Of a stretch of DNA of 64,000 nucleotides, positions 25,335 through 33,788 are shown piece by piece; position 1 is the stretch's first letter, and each line of letters starts with the position of its first letter. The stretch comes from WLWS01 sp965243105 (GTDB taxonomy: Bacteria > Pseudomonadota > Gammaproteobacteria > Eutrophobiales > Eutrophobiaceae). The position numbers were made by a program, and so were the translations under genes. The stretch is from assembly GCA_965243105.1 (NCBI GenBank), contig CBDEUC010000002.1, forward strand, positions 434,001 through 498,000, in the 5' to 3' direction. The notes beneath the pieces are model-generated. The model did not search any database and was not told the DNA's origin. It was given only the letters and a program-made list of their open reading frames with translations.

Positions 25335-26662
25335 TGTTGCGAAGCAGTCTGTCACTCCTGCTTACACTCTGCTGCCTGGCGAGCGTTACTCCACTCTACG
25401 GAAAAAGCAGTTTGCCAAATATCATTATCATACTGGCAGATGACCTGGGTGTAGGTGATCTCAGTATGAATGGTTCACCGATTCGCACACCCAGCATAGA
25501 TTCTCTTGCCGAGGAGGGCGTGTACCTGAGTGACTTTTATGCCAGCGCCAACGTCTGCACACCGTCCCGGGCAGGGCTGCTCACCGGCCGCTATCCGATT
25601 CGAAGTGGTCTCGCTGACAATGTTATCGAGTCGAACTCCAATCATGGCTTGCCACCTGCTGAACAGACAATAGCCGAACTCCTTAAAACCAGGGATTACC
25701 ACACCATGCTGGTGGGTAAATGGCACCTGGGACACAGCGAGGAATACTGGCCCACAAACCATGGTTTCGATGAATACTATGGCCTGCCTTTCAGTAACGA
25801 CATGGATGGCGTAGGACTCTACCAGGGGCGAGAATTAATAGAGCAACCTGTAAACCAGGACACGCTCACACAGCGCTATACAGATGCAGCTATTGGTTTT
25901 ATGCGTAAAAACAGCAAGGGGCCTTTTTTCGTGTTTATGTCTCATACTTTTCCTCATATACCACTGCATGCCTCGAAAAAATTCAGGGGTAAATCCGCAG
26001 CCGGTATTTACGGCGATGCCGTAGAAGAGCTGGACTGGAGCACCGGGGAAATAGTTGCCGAGTTAATGCGACTGGGAATTGAAAAAAACACCCTTGTTTT
26101 CTTTACCAGCGATAATGGTGCCTGGTTTGAAGGAAGTAATGCGCAATTCAGGAGCATGAAGGGCATGACCTGGGAGGGGGGATTCCGTGTGCCGCTGCTG
26201 GCCTGGTGGCCCGGAAAAATCAAGCCCAAAACGCGATCAAGTGCTATGGCGATGAATATTGATTTGCTGCCGACTATCGCCGGACTCGTGGATGCCAAGC
26301 TTGATGCAAATGGTGAGATCGATGGCAGGGATATCTGGCCACTACTACAGGGTGGACAGCAATCTCCCCATGAGCTGCTTTACCTGTTTCACAACGAAGA
26401 TATCGCCGCCCTGCGTAGCCAGGACTGGAAATACCAGGCAAGGGCCTACTATCGAACACGCTATATAGGTTTTGAAAACATCAGGGACAGGATGGGCTTT
26501 GAGTATGAACTCCTGTTTGATATGCGCGGCGAACAAAAACAGCGTTATAGCCAGGCAAGCAACCAGCCGACTGTCCTTGCGAGTATGAAAAACAGGCTGG
26601 CTGACGCGCGCCAGGCCTTTGCTGCTTATAAAACCAAACCGGATATGAAGGTGTTTCCCTGA
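25334..26662 (+). CDS. Exported sulfatase (S1 type, formylglycine-dependent)
   Basis: A 442-residue type I sulfatase with a signal peptide (about 1-24). The metal-binding aspartates D36-D37 lie in ILADDLGVGD; C75 in CTPSR (75-79) is the cysteine matured to formylglycine; KWHLG and TSDNGAW supply the remaining active-site residues. It would remove sulfate esters from a carbohydrate or other ester in the periplasm or at the surface. The start ATG overlaps the manD stop (TAATG); a GTG four codons earlier is in frame but less likely. No maturase (FGE or anSME) is in the window. Coupling to manD points to a sulfated sugar acid or uronate-bearing glycan as growth substrate. Confidence 0.9.
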   Translation: MLRSSLSLLLTLCCLASVTPLYGKSSLPNIIIILADDLGVGDLSMNGSPIRTPSIDSLAEEGVYLSDFYASANVCTPSRAGLLTGRYPIRSGLADNVIESNSNHGLPPAEQTIAELLKTRDYHTMLVGKWHLGHSEEYWPTNHGFDEYYGLPFSNDMDGVGLYQGRELIEQPVNQDTLTQRYTDAAIGFMRKNSKGPFFVFMSHTFPHIPLHASKKFRGKSAAGIYGDAVEELDWSTGEIVAELMRLGIEKNTLVFFTSDNGAWFEGSNAQFRSMKGMTWEGGFRVPLLAWWPGKIKPKTRSSAMAMNIDLLPTIAGLVDAKLDANGEIDGRDIWPLLQGGQQSPHELLYLFHNEDIAALRSQDWKYQARAYYRTRYIGFENIRDRMGFEYELLFDMRGEQKQRYSQASNQPTVLASMKNRLADARQAFAAYKTKPDMKVFP

Positions 26663-28245
26663 TGGCCGACTACGACATCATTATTGCAGGAGGCGGGCAC
26701 AATGCACTGATCGCGGCATCAGTGCTCGTCAAGAATGGCCTGAAAGTCCTCGTCGCGGAGCGTAACGAATGGGTCGGCGGTGGCGTGCTCACGAGGGAAG
26801 TTACCTTGCCGGGGTTCAAGCATGACCTTTTTGGCTCTTCCCATGTCTGGATTCACCTCAACCCGGATTTCAAGAGTCTTAAACCTGAATTTGAAAAATA
26901 CGGTTTGAAGTACATCTGGTCAGAAGACCATATCACCGGGCATCCAAACAAGTATGAAGGGCAGGGTATTATTGTTTACAAGGACGTGGATAAAACCTGT
27001 GACACCATTGCTGAATATTCAAAACAGGATGCAATTCGATACCGGGAAATCTACGAAGAGTTTGGAGAAATACAGGATGGTGTCATCAAGTCAATGTTTT
27101 CTCCACCCGCACCGCCCAGTTTCATGTACCGGGCCATGGAGAATTCCCCCGAAGGGTTGAAACGACTTCGTGATTACCAGTTAAGCTCGCGTCAGTTCAC
27201 ACTGGATAATTTCGAAAACGATCATGTAAGGGCATTTATTCTTGGCTGGGCCATGGCGCCCCAAACCCTGCCGGACCAGCTCGGCACAGCGGCAGGTTTT
27301 TATGTAATGATTCCCAGCATCCACTACTACGGGCAATCCATTCCCGAAGGTGGTAGCGGAATGCTGTCTGAGTCCATGAAACGCTATATCGAGGATAATG
27401 GAGGCACGGTGATGACGGGTGCCACCGTGCGCAAGTTCATTGTTGAAAATGACACCTGCATCGGCTTTCGACTTGAAGACGGTACGGAAATTACCGCAGA
27501 CAGGGGGGTGATTTCAGAGCTTGATCCTTACCAAACCTACCTGCATGGCTTTGATGAGGGCGTTCTACCGAGTTCTTTCCTCGACATGGTCCGGGGTTTT
27601 CAATTTGGTGAAGTTACCATCGCTCGTGTGCACTATGCATTAAACGAAGCACCCTCATTTAAAAATGGTCCGGACATGGATAAAACGGCCTTTCAACGCA
27701 TCTTTGGGACAGTGGCCGACATCGACAAGCAGTACAATGAAATGGCCATGGGACTCGCACCCAGCGATCCGTTCTTGTGGACTGCGGCCTGGACAAGGAT
27801 GGATCCGACACGGGCCCCGGAAGGGAAACATACGCTGATCATGGATACTTTTGTCCCGGTAGACCTGGCCAGCGGCGAAAACTGGGAAGATATTGCCCCG
27901 GGTTATATTCGCGACAAGTTACTTGGCCAGTTGCGTAATTTCACCACCAACATGAGCGACGATAATATCCTTGGCGAGTATGTTGAGACAGGACCAAGCC
28001 TTGCCCGCGCAAATCTTTGCTTCCATCGAGGTGTGACAACCGGTGGCGAGCGTACCCTGGCACAACTGGGTCCATTTCGGCCTTTTCCAAATTACGCCAA
28101 TTACAGGGGACCAATCAAGAACCTTTACATGACCGGGCCATCCTGTCACCCGGGAGGCGGTATATGCGGTATGGGAACCATTGCAGCAAACGAGATCCTG
28201 CTCGATCTCGGTATTATTGAAGAAGATGACGACTTTGATTTCTGA
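26662..28245 (+). CDS. FAD-dependent oxidoreductase, phytoene-dehydrogenase/PYROXD2-like
   Basis: A 527-residue flavoprotein with the dinucleotide motif IIIAGGGHNALIAASVL at the N-terminus, ERNEWVGGG after the second strand, and the C-terminal FAD contact YMTGPSCHPGGGICGMG. It belongs to the amine-oxidase/carotenoid-desaturase superfamily in the NAD(P)/FAD branch that includes PYROXD2; no carotenoid genes are nearby, so pigment synthesis is unlikely. The start overlaps the sulfatase stop (TGATG). The gene is followed by a nitrilase-fold enzyme after 41 bases. It may oxidise a C-C or C-N bond of the operon's substrate. Substrate unknown. Confidence 0.87.
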   Translation: MADYDIIIAGGGHNALIAASVLVKNGLKVLVAERNEWVGGGVLTREVTLPGFKHDLFGSSHVWIHLNPDFKSLKPEFEKYGLKYIWSEDHITGHPNKYEGQGIIVYKDVDKTCDTIAEYSKQDAIRYREIYEEFGEIQDGVIKSMFSPPAPPSFMYRAMENSPEGLKRLRDYQLSSRQFTLDNFENDHVRAFILGWAMAPQTLPDQLGTAAGFYVMIPSIHYYGQSIPEGGSGMLSESMKRYIEDNGGTVMTGATVRKFIVENDTCIGFRLEDGTEITADRGVISELDPYQTYLHGFDEGVLPSSFLDMVRGFQFGEVTIARVHYALNEAPSFKNGPDMDKTAFQRIFGTVADIDKQYNEMAMGLAPSDPFLWTAAWTRMDPTRAPEGKHTLIMDTFVPVDLASGENWEDIAPGYIRDKLLGQLRNFTTNMSDDNILGEYVETGPSLARANLCFHRGVTTGGERTLAQLGPFRPFPNYANYRGPIKNLYMTGPSCHPGGGICGMGTIAANEILLDLGIIEEDDDFDF

Positions 28246-28286
28246 AAATGTTTCAGAATTGAATTAAATGAAAGAGGTAAGACAGC

Positions 28287-29447
28287 ATGTCAAAAAAAGC
28301 AGAACGTATTGACCCTTACACAGCGCTGGTGATTCAACCCGAAGTAACCGTTGTAAAAGACCGTGCCGGGATAAAGAAAAATCTCGATCGCGTGTGCAAC
28401 ATGATCCATTTCGGCGTGGGCTACTTCTGGGAACAGCCGGTCAGGCTCGTAGTATTACCGGAATATTTTATGCAGGGTGTTGGCACACCAGGGAAAGGTG
28501 AAAGTCGTATCAAGGACCAGATGGACAAGGTCGTGACGATTCCCGGGCCGGAAACCGATCAGCTCGGAGCGATCGCAAAGGAATATGGCCTTTATATCTG
28601 TGCGGGGGGCGTCTGCGAGGAACTTCCCGAATTCCCCGATCGCTGGTTTAACACCAACTTTATCATCGGGCCTGATGGCGATGTCATTCTCAAGTACCAC
28701 AAGTGGCATATCCCGGCTTATATCGGTCTTGGCACCAGCCCCCATGATATGTTTGATGAATATTGCGAAAAATTTGGTGGCGATATCAAGGATCTTTTCC
28801 CGGTAGTGGATACGCCAATTGGCAAGCTCGGTACCATGACCTGTCATGATGGCTGTACACCGGAAGTGTCCCGAGCACTGGGTTATAACGGCGTCGAAGT
28901 TATTTGCCACCCGGGTGCGATACAGGAAGTAGAAGGGGTGTCTGAACCCTGGGATTTCTGGATGTTTACCCGCAGGACACGTGCCCACGACAATATGTGT
29001 TACCTGCTTGGCTCAAACTGGGGCAAGGTAAATTACGATTATTATCCAAAAGCCTTTTGCCCGGGCAATTCCTTTGCCATTGACTATACCGGCATGGTGC
29101 TGCGTCATACCCCCTATCCTGAAGAGCAGGTGCTGGCGGTAGGCATCGACATCGAGGCATTGCGTCACCACCGCACGAAAACCATCCACAATTGCTGGGT
29201 GGACGTACGTACCGAGGGTTTTCGCCAGATTTATGAAAATCCCATCTATCCACCAAACAGGTTCCCTTCTGGCCATCCACCGCGCAGTCTTTCTGAAAAG
29301 GTGGGTATCTGCAAGGAAGTGTATGACGATATATACGGGCGTGGTCAGTTCACTCCACCTGCCGGGTATGCTGCGGATGAAATATCAGGGCTGCTGGAAA
29401 AACGAATCAAGTTTGCCCAGGACACCGGGCGTTTAAAGAAGAGCTAA
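28287..29447 (+). CDS. Carbon-nitrogen hydrolase (nitrilase superfamily)
   Basis: A 386-residue nitrilase-fold hydrolase. The catalytic triad is visible: E59 in VLPEYF, K139 in KYHKWHI and C186 in MTCHDGC. The protein is longer than stand-alone amidases (about 260-300) through an extended C-terminal tail after residue 290, as in aliphatic amidases and some nitrilases. It would hydrolyse an amide or nitrile to a carboxylate. A good AGAGGTAAG-type ribosome binding site precedes the ATG. Located between the FAD enzyme and a small membrane protein. The exact substrate cannot be inferred. Confidence 0.88.
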   Translation: MSKKAERIDPYTALVIQPEVTVVKDRAGIKKNLDRVCNMIHFGVGYFWEQPVRLVVLPEYFMQGVGTPGKGESRIKDQMDKVVTIPGPETDQLGAIAKEYGLYICAGGVCEELPEFPDRWFNTNFIIGPDGDVILKYHKWHIPAYIGLGTSPHDMFDEYCEKFGGDIKDLFPVVDTPIGKLGTMTCHDGCTPEVSRALGYNGVEVICHPGAIQEVEGVSEPWDFWMFTRRTRAHDNMCYLLGSNWGKVNYDYYPKAFCPGNSFAIDYTGMVLRHTPYPEEQVLAVGIDIEALRHHRTKTIHNCWVDVRTEGFRQIYENPIYPPNRFPSGHPPRSLSEKVGICKEVYDDIYGRGQFTPPAGYAADEISGLLEKRIKFAQDTGRLKKS

Positions 29448-29450
29448 ACC

Positions 29451-29702
29451 ATGCTGGTCAGAAGCAAATTAGCAGACGTTGAATTTGAATTCGGTGAATT
29501 TGAATACAAGAAAGATCACCTGGTAATTCACAGTGCGCCACACCAGGCGATGAAAACAAAAGTCTACGTCAGTCCCAATGACGTTTTAGCTGCTCTTGGA
29601 CAGATGTTAAAAAAACCCATGGTGTGGCTTTATCTTCTTGGATTTCCATTTTTTCTCGTGCGCTACCGACGACGCCACGCCAACAAGGCCGACAAGAGTT
29701 AG
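29451..29702 (+). CDS. Small membrane protein of unknown function
   Basis: An 83-residue protein not recognised. A charged N-terminal domain (1-50, alternating acidic and aromatic residues such as EFEFGEFEYKKD) is followed by one hydrophobic segment at about 57-70 (MVWLYLLGFPFFLV) and a basic tail RYRRRHANK. It begins three bases after the nitrilase stop and ends 24 bases before the ThDP gene, inside the operon, so it is probably real and may tether one of its partners to the membrane. Confidence 0.65.
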   Translation: MLVRSKLADVEFEFGEFEYKKDHLVIHSAPHQAMKTKVYVSPNDVLAALGQMLKKPMVWLYLLGFPFFLVRYRRRHANKADKS

Positions 29703-29726
29703 CCAAATCGAGTACAGGAGACGACT

Positions 29727-31367
29727 ATGCCCAGAATGACGGGTGCAGATGCGATTGTGAAATCGCTTAAAAATTACGGGGTAAAAACGGTTTTTGGTTT
29801 GCCAGGTGGACAGCTTGACCACCTGTTTGATGCTTTTTACCGGGATGGGGATATCAGGTTAATACACTCTCGCCATGAACAGGGTGTCGCCTACATGGCC
29901 TATGGTGCCGCAAAATCTACCGGTGAGGTGGGTGTATATGCGGTGGTGCCGGGCCCTGGCCTGTTAAATTCTACTGCGGCGTTGTGTACAGCGTGGGCCA
30001 ATAACGCACAGGTTTTGTGTATTTCCGGCCAGATCCCTTCGCGAATGCAGGGCAAGGGATATGGCGAATTGCATGAGATTAACGATCAGATTGGCATGAT
30101 TCGCCACATAACCAAGTGGGCTAAGAGTATTGACGACCCTGTATTTACCTCGCAGGTCATAGACGAGGCCATGAGCCAGTTAAACACGGGCAGACCGAGA
30201 CCCGTGGAAATAGAGATGGCCATGGACCTGATGGGGCAGGAAGCGGAAATTGCTGAAAACCGGCCCGCTGAAGATGCATCGCCAGCGATAGATACAGACC
30301 TGCTGGAAAAAGCAGCCAAAGTGCTGGGCAAGGCAAGTCACCCGCTTATTATCGTGGGCTCTGGTGCAATAGACGCAAGGGACGAAGTTGTAGCACTTGC
30401 TGAAACCCTGCAGGCCCCGGTGGTATCCAAGCGTGCCGGTAAAGGGATCATGAGTGCAAAACACTACCTGCATGCAAACGCGCCCATGGGACATGCGCTG
30501 TGGGAGAAAACCGATGCCGTCATTGCCGTTGGCTCACGAATCAAGGATCAATTGATGATGTGGGGCAAAGACGAAGACACACAGTTTATTCACATCGACA
30601 TCGATCCCATTGAGATCAGTCGCCTGCACGAACCTGACGTGGCTGTGGTTGGGGATGCTCAATTGTGTCTGCAGGCACTACTACCCCTTGTTGAAAAGCA
30701 CAACCAGTCGAGAAGTTCACGCGAAGAGGAGATGCTGGCATTACGAGAACGTGTCTATGGAGAAATGCGTGGACATGTCGTGCCGCAAATGGCCTACCTG
30801 GATGTGATTCGCGATGTTCTACCAGACGACGGTATTTTTGTGGATGAAGTTACCCAGGTCGGTTTTACTTCGTGGTTTGGCTTCGATACCTATGCACCGA
30901 GACAGCACATCACTGCAGGTGAGATGGGGACACTTGGGTTTGGATATGCAACTGCGCTTGGTGTAGCAGCTGTCAATCCGGGTAAGAAAGTTGTGCAAAT
31001 CAGTGGTGATGGCGGTTTCATGTTCAACGTCCAGGAAATGTCTACTGCGGCTCAGTACAACATTCCGCTGGTGACGATCATTTTTAATGATAACAAGTTT
31101 GGCAACGTGCAGCGCCAGCAGGATGAATGGTTTGAAGGAAGACGTATTTGCTCAGACCTGCATAACCCGGATTTTACAAAACTTGCTGAGCTCTATGGTA
31201 TAGCCGGTCACAAGGCTGACTCGCCGGAAACCCTGAAGCCGGTACTTGAGACTGCACTGGCCAGTGAGGGTCCGGCAATTATCGAAGTAGCAGTTACCGA
31301 TAGAATGCCAACGCCATGGAAGTTCATCATGATGCCGCAGGTGAAAAAGCAGCTTAGCGGCCAGTAG
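29727..31367 (+). CDS. Thiamine diphosphate-dependent enzyme, acetolactate-synthase-like
   Basis: A 546-residue three-domain ThDP enzyme. The proton-relay glutamate is E51 in HSRHEQGVAYMAYG, and the cofactor motif begins GDGGFMFNVQEM and ends at NDNKFGN near residues 430-455. Catabolic relatives include acetolactate synthase, glyoxylate carboligase, benzoylformate decarboxylase and sulfoacetaldehyde acetyltransferase. No regulatory small subunit (IlvH) is present, so branched-chain synthesis is unlikely. Last gene of the manD operon. It probably acts on a 2-oxo acid or aldehyde produced by the preceding enzymes. Confidence 0.88.
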   Translation: MPRMTGADAIVKSLKNYGVKTVFGLPGGQLDHLFDAFYRDGDIRLIHSRHEQGVAYMAYGAAKSTGEVGVYAVVPGPGLLNSTAALCTAWANNAQVLCISGQIPSRMQGKGYGELHEINDQIGMIRHITKWAKSIDDPVFTSQVIDEAMSQLNTGRPRPVEIEMAMDLMGQEAEIAENRPAEDASPAIDTDLLEKAAKVLGKASHPLIIVGSGAIDARDEVVALAETLQAPVVSKRAGKGIMSAKHYLHANAPMGHALWEKTDAVIAVGSRIKDQLMMWGKDEDTQFIHIDIDPIEISRLHEPDVAVVGDAQLCLQALLPLVEKHNQSRSSREEEMLALRERVYGEMRGHVVPQMAYLDVIRDVLPDDGIFVDEVTQVGFTSWFGFDTYAPRQHITAGEMGTLGFGYATALGVAAVNPGKKVVQISGDGGFMFNVQEMSTAAQYNIPLVTIIFNDNKFGNVQRQQDEWFEGRRICSDLHNPDFTKLAELYGIAGHKADSPETLKPVLETALASEGPAIIEVAVTDRMPTPWKFIMMPQVKKQLSGQ

Positions 31368-31369
31368 GC

Positions 31370-31756
31370 TTATGGCGTACTGACAGGTAACTTGTTTTCG
31401 CTCCAGGCCTGCCAGTGGCCGTCCAGGTCTTTAATGTTGGTAAAACCGTTTTTTAGCAGGATCTTCTCTGCTTTCTCCGCGCGCCCACCGCGGTGGCAGT
31501 AAACGACAATCTCGTCATTCCTGGATAAACCCAGGCTGGCGAGCTGGCTTTCAAGCTTATCATGGGGCACATGCAGGGCTCCCTGTATGAAGCCCTGGTC
31601 ATACTCTTCCTGCGATCTTACATCCAGGATCACTGGAGGCGTTTCAGAAGAGATTCGTGCCAGCATTGCCTCGCTGCTTATAGTTTCCGCGACACTCTCT
31701 ACACTGCTTTCGCAGCCTGTAATTAGGAATAATACAAAAACCAGGTGTCGTGTCAT
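31370..31756 (-). CDS. Rhodanese-domain lipoprotein
   Basis: A 128-residue protein with a lipobox, LITGC, so it should be lipid-anchored on the periplasmic side. The rhodanese domain spans about 30-120, with the active-site loop CHRGGRAEKA whose cysteine would carry the persulfide, and the strand VILDVRSQEEYDQG. A longer frame exists upstream, but ATG 31756 gives the proper secretion signal and lies ten bases after the stop of the upstream gene. Last gene of a minus-strand operon with the unknown protein and the Xni-type exonuclease. Confidence 0.85.
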   Translation of the reverse strand: MTRHLVFVLFLITGCESSVESVAETISSEAMLARISSETPPVILDVRSQEEYDQGFIQGALHVPHDKLESQLASLGLSRNDEIVVYCHRGGRAEKAEKILLKNGFTNIKDLDGHWQAWSENKLPVSTP

Positions 31757-31766
31757 AGGGAAGGAT

Positions 31767-32207
31767 CTACTGGTCGTGTTCAGGAATAGCTTGCAGGTCG
31801 GGTTCAATAAATGACTTACGGGCATCATTCGAAAAAAGCACTTCAGCAGAATAGTGTGACAGCATGATGCTGGAATCAAGCATTTGCGTGTGCTTATCAA
31901 TAAACTCATCAGCTGATGATGCCTGCTCGGTAATGCTCATAAAGTGGTTTACAGCTTTAACCCAGGCCTCGGTCATAGTTTCGTGGAACTTTGCTGATGG
32001 ATCCACGCCAATTGATTCCAGCAGCCGTATGAGGGTATTCCTCATTCGTTGCGTAGCCGTAGTGGTGTTACCACCTTGCACAAGATATATATACGCAAGC
32101 CGTAAATGTGCCCTGTGGTCAAAGCTATCAACTGGAAAGCTGCATGACTCAACTTCTTCCATAAACTCCAGGTCAGGTTTTGAAATTTCCAGGTTTATTG
32201 CTGGCAT
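31767..32207 (-). CDS. Conserved-looking protein of unknown function
   Basis: A 146-residue protein I cannot assign. It is predicted almost wholly helical, with a histidine/arginine core FDHRAHLRLAYIYL near residue 30 and a second histidine in FHETMTEAW; these could form a metal site. No signal peptide. ATG 32207 is preferred, but TTG 32219, overlapping the exonuclease stop as TTGA, is possible. Position between the exonuclease and the rhodanese lipoprotein makes it a stable operon member. Confidence 0.7.
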   Translation of the reverse strand: MPAINLEISKPDLEFMEEVESCSFPVDSFDHRAHLRLAYIYLVQGGNTTTATQRMRNTLIRLLESIGVDPSAKFHETMTEAWVKAVNHFMSITEQASSADEFIDKHTQMLDSSIMLSHYSAEVLFSNDARKSFIEPDLQAIPEHDQ

Positions 32208-32215
32208 ATTGTCAT

Positions 32216-32983
32216 TCAAGACGTTTTTATATACCTGAGCTGATTGAGGTTAATGCCTACATTAACATTTGTATTTAGACTAATAAGCTCTCTCGCATCT
32301 TCGGCATCCTGCCTGTGTAGTTCGATCTTTTTTCCCGTGTTATCTGCTGGTGGAATATCCAGCAGAGCATCGAGGGATTTATGTTCATCGATCAATTTTT
32401 GCGCTGTCTTTGGACCAATGCCCGGAACGCCGCTTATGTTATTTGTAGAATCTCCGGTTAGCGACCAGTAGTCAACGAGCTGATTGTGTGTCACTCCGTA
32501 CTTTTTCATAACCCAGGCGCTGTCGTATTCTTCTTCTTCAAAATGATTAAAAATATGAATGTTGTCACCAAGCAGTTGCAAAAAGTTTTTGTCGGTTGAA
32601 AGTATCGTAACGTTTTTGCCCTTGTTAGCAACGGCAATAGCCATGGTGGCGATCACATCATCAGCTTCAAAGTGGGGAATGCAGATGCTTTGGACGCCCA
32701 GTTTTTCAAATGCCTGTTCAAACCCTGGTATGGCGTCCAGCAACGGTGCTGGTGTGGGTTTACGGTTTGCCTTGTAAGCAGGAAACAGGTCATGACGCCA
32801 GGTGCTTTCATGACTATCAAATACACAGCAGGCATGACTTGGGGAGTGCCGTCTTAATGCGCGTCCAAGGGAAGAGGACGCGCTTTCGAACACTTCGTTA
32901 TCAAGAGGTTCGTCTTCGTTTTTTGGCCTCGCTTCATAGATTCTTCGTACAAGATTAAACCCATCTATAAGCAAAAGCTGCAT
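32216..32983 (-). CDS. xni: 5'-3' exonuclease/flap endonuclease, Xni (ExoIX) type
   Basis: A 255-residue protein with the fold of the PolI 5' nuclease domain. The acidic residues that bind metal are visible in LLIDGFNLVRR, CVFDSHEST, FEADDVIATMA and STDKNFLQLL, and the helix-hairpin-helix reads ISGVPGIGPKTAQKLI. It is a stand-alone nuclease rather than part of PolI; like E. coli Xni it would process flaps in replication or repair. Six bases separate it from the protease gene upstream. Confidence 0.9.
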   Translation of the reverse strand: MQLLLIDGFNLVRRIYEARPKNEDEPLDNEVFESASSSLGRALRRHSPSHACCVFDSHESTWRHDLFPAYKANRKPTPAPLLDAIPGFEQAFEKLGVQSICIPHFEADDVIATMAIAVANKGKNVTILSTDKNFLQLLGDNIHIFNHFEEEEYDSAWVMKKYGVTHNQLVDYWSLTGDSTNNISGVPGIGPKTAQKLIDEHKSLDALLDIPPADNTGKKIELHRQDAEDARELISLNTNVNVGINLNQLRYIKTS

Positions 32984-32988
32984 GTTGA

Positions 32989-33633
32989 TTAACGTGACTC
33001 AAGTGTCAATATCTGGCCTTCGCGTTTCATGCTGACCTTGTTGAGGAAGGTATTGCCAAGCAGGATAACCTCGGGAAAATCACCGTCATGAACTGCTCCT
33101 TCGACATTTCGGACCTCGATGTCGCCGACTCGAACGCGATCCAGCTTCATGATATAGATCTTTGTGATACCGGCTGCCGTGCTTGCGGATGACTCCCGGC
33201 CTTCAAGCCTGTACTGAAGACCAATCCGGTTTGCATGGTGCTTATTCATGGACACAAGGGTTGCACCGGTATCAACCACGAATTTCACCTGGAACCCGTT
33301 AATACTTCCATTAGCCCAGTACATGCCATTGGCGTCCGGCGCAATGGTTGACGTTTTACCCCCTGCTGCAGCCTTGTAATTGCCACCGATATGCGAACCC
33401 AGGGTGTAGGTCCCCCTGACTCCATCTATCTCAATCACTGCCTCGCTACTATTGGCACTGATGAGCAATACACCTTCAGGGGAAGGCTTGCCTGGCGACA
33501 GGACTCTCTGCTTACCGTCTATCTTGACGATTGCCTTGTTGGTAAACAACCCAAGCACATTGATCTTGTCCACTGCCATTGAGCCATGTGTAAAGCATGT
33601 CAATAAAAGTAGTAAGCAAGTCCGGTGAGCCAT
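32989..33633 (-). CDS. Retropepsin-like aspartic protease, TIGR02281 type
   Basis: A 214-residue clan AA aspartic protease with an N-terminal signal peptide (about 1-20) and the half-site VVDTGATLVSM near residue 115, one catalytic aspartate per chain as in retroviral proteases, so it should dimerise. The C-terminal flap and ILLGNTFLNK strand follow the family. Likely periplasmic. First gene of a four-gene minus-strand unit. Physiological target unknown. Confidence 0.87.
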   Translation of the reverse strand: MAHRTCLLLLLTCFTHGSMAVDKINVLGLFTNKAIVKIDGKQRVLSPGKPSPEGVLLISANSSEAVIEIDGVRGTYTLGSHIGGNYKAAAGGKTSTIAPDANGMYWANGSINGFQVKFVVDTGATLVSMNKHHANRIGLQYRLEGRESSASTAAGITKIYIMKLDRVRVGDIEVRNVEGAVHDGDFPEVILLGNTFLNKVSMKREGQILTLESR

Positions 33634-33788
33634 AACTGAAAAATAATCCTTGTCGATGGTTAAAAGATTAGCACAGGGCAGTTTTTCTTCATATTTTGCT
33701 TTTATTAAGACTCGACACCCTGTCCCAAGTTCAGGGCTAGATTGTAACGGCTAACCAGTGCAGCCATTCTGCTTTGGCCCTGTTTTTG

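Noticed and set aside
26662..28245. Carotenoid desaturase (CrtI)
   Set aside because: Same superfamily, but no other carotenoid gene is present and the neighbours are catabolic enzymes; the PYROXD2-like branch fits better.
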